Assembly (NCBI GenBank): GCA_009740415.1
Contig: WOYE01000009.1
Coordinates: forward strand, 992,001-1,056,000
Reading direction: 5' to 3'
DNA length: 64,000 nt
Origin: Planococcaceae bacterium Storch 2/2-2
GTDB taxonomy: Bacteria; Bacillota; Bacilli; Bacillales_A; Planococcaceae
Part shown: positions 63,814 to 64,000 of the stretch, piece after piece
How the letters are laid out: each line of letters begins with the position of its first letter
How positions within the stretch are numbered: the stretch's first letter is position 1
Made by a program: the position numbers and the translations under genes
The notes under the pieces: generated by a model
Told to the model about the DNA's origin: nothing
What the model saw: only the letters and a program-made list of their open reading frames with translations
Database searches by the model: none

Positions 63814-64000
63814 TCATTCAAATTCGTAACTTAACGCACTGAGCACATAGAGCGGTGCGGTTTCTGTTCGCAAAATACGCGGTCCGAGTGCGATCGGAAG
63901 AAACCCGTTCGCTTTAAGCACGTTCGCTTCTTCTTCATCGATGCCACCTTCTGGACCGAAGACGACGAGCATCGACTGTTTATGATACACGTTTTTGAAA
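63814..64000 (-). CDS. rsmE: 16S rRNA m3U1498 methyltransferase, 3' part
   Basis: C-terminal 61 codons of RsmE (YqeU), cut by the window edge on the 5' side. The frame ends at TGA 63814-63816. It shows the SPOUT knot: VVFGPEGGIDEEEA, then LPIALGPRILRTETAPLYVL and a final SALSYEFE. This SAM-binding C-terminus is diagnostic. It precedes mtaB, as in Bacillus yqeU-yqeV. Confidence 0.93.
   Translation of the reverse strand, partial: FKNVYHKQSMLVVFGPEGGIDEEEANVLKANGFLPIALGPRILRTETAPLYVLSALSYEFE

Noticed and set aside
1-64000. Mobile elements, prophage, CRISPR or tRNA/rRNA genes
   Set aside because: I looked for transposase or integrase motifs, terminal repeats, regularly spaced repeats and tRNA-like cloverleaf sequence with CCA ends and saw none; all genes are core functions.

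Overview
The window is a stretch of chromosome from a low-to-mid GC Gram-positive bacterium of the order Bacillales. Gene order follows the Bacillus subtilis yqe-yqf-yqg-yqh-yqi region almost gene for gene. The fit is best with a non-sporulating, competence-capable lineage such as Exiguobacterium. That genus is an inference from three things: general synteny, a single-chain glycyl-tRNA synthetase, and the absence of sporulation genes where Bacillus carries them (spoIIIA between efp and accB; yqfC/yqfD between floA and phoH). I see no prophage, IS element, CRISPR array, rRNA or tRNA gene. This is a core-genome region.

Layout. 1-10.2 kb (minus strand): dxs (cut by the window edge), ispA, xseB, xseA, folD, nusB, then accB-accC-asp23 (yqhY), then aroQ-papA-efp. 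10.3-16.9 kb (mostly plus): yqhQ, a CapA-like phosphoesterase, lipM (minus), rhodanese-like yqhL, a small membrane protein, a DUF218/YdcF protein (minus) and brnQ behind a CodY-box-like palindrome. 17.0-21.1 kb (minus): the complete comGA-GB-GC-GD-GE-GF-GG competence pilus operon, translationally coupled to aroK. 21.3-27.3 kb: yqgY, yqgX, yqgW, lipoprotein yqgU, an LtaS-type lipoteichoic acid synthase, yqgQ, 5-formyl-THF cyclo-ligase and rpmG. 27.5-36.6 kb: two small membrane-anchored proteins (SwrB/DUF6115-like and an MltG-N-domain-like protein), pbpA, sodA, a Na/Pi cotransporter with candidate Pho boxes, yqgB, ispG, yqfW and an orphan small protein. 36.7-45.0 kb: zur-znuB-znuC with a clear Zur operator, nfo-cshB, ispH, yqfO-trmK and a c-type cytochrome with an odd acidic tail. 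45.2-50.8 kb: a membrane protein, sigA, dnaG, yqfL (ppsR), ccpN and a glycine T-box riboswitch. 50.8-64 kb: glyQS (plus), then on minus recO, era, cdd, dgkA, ybeY, pgpH, phoH, an unknown Arg/Glu/Pro-rich membrane protein, floA, nfeD, rpsU, deoC, mtaB and the 3' part of rsmE.

How the genes work together. Four steps of isoprenoid supply (dxs, ispG, ispH, ispA) sit in the window and feed undecaprenol chemistry (dgkA recycles the lipid carrier). pbpA and ltaS use envelope precursors. accB/accC supply malonyl-CoA, lipM moves octanoyl/lipoyl groups, and nusB/efp/rpmG/rpsU/glyQS/ybeY/era/rsmE/mtaB/trmK/sigA/dnaG form the macromolecular synthesis core. Regulation is readable at several places: a Zur box in the znuC promoter, a glycine T-box before glyQS, a CodY-like box at brnQ, possible PhoP repeats at the phosphate transporter, and many clean intrinsic terminators that define the transcription units.

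I did not find a convincing previously undescribed system. The most unusual items are the 50-residue acidic tail on the cytochrome, the Arg/Glu/Pro-rich linker protein next to phoH, a perfect 15-bp inverted repeat before phoH, a strong hairpin without U-tract between folD and xseA, and a possible small zinc-knuckle ORF upstream of brnQ.
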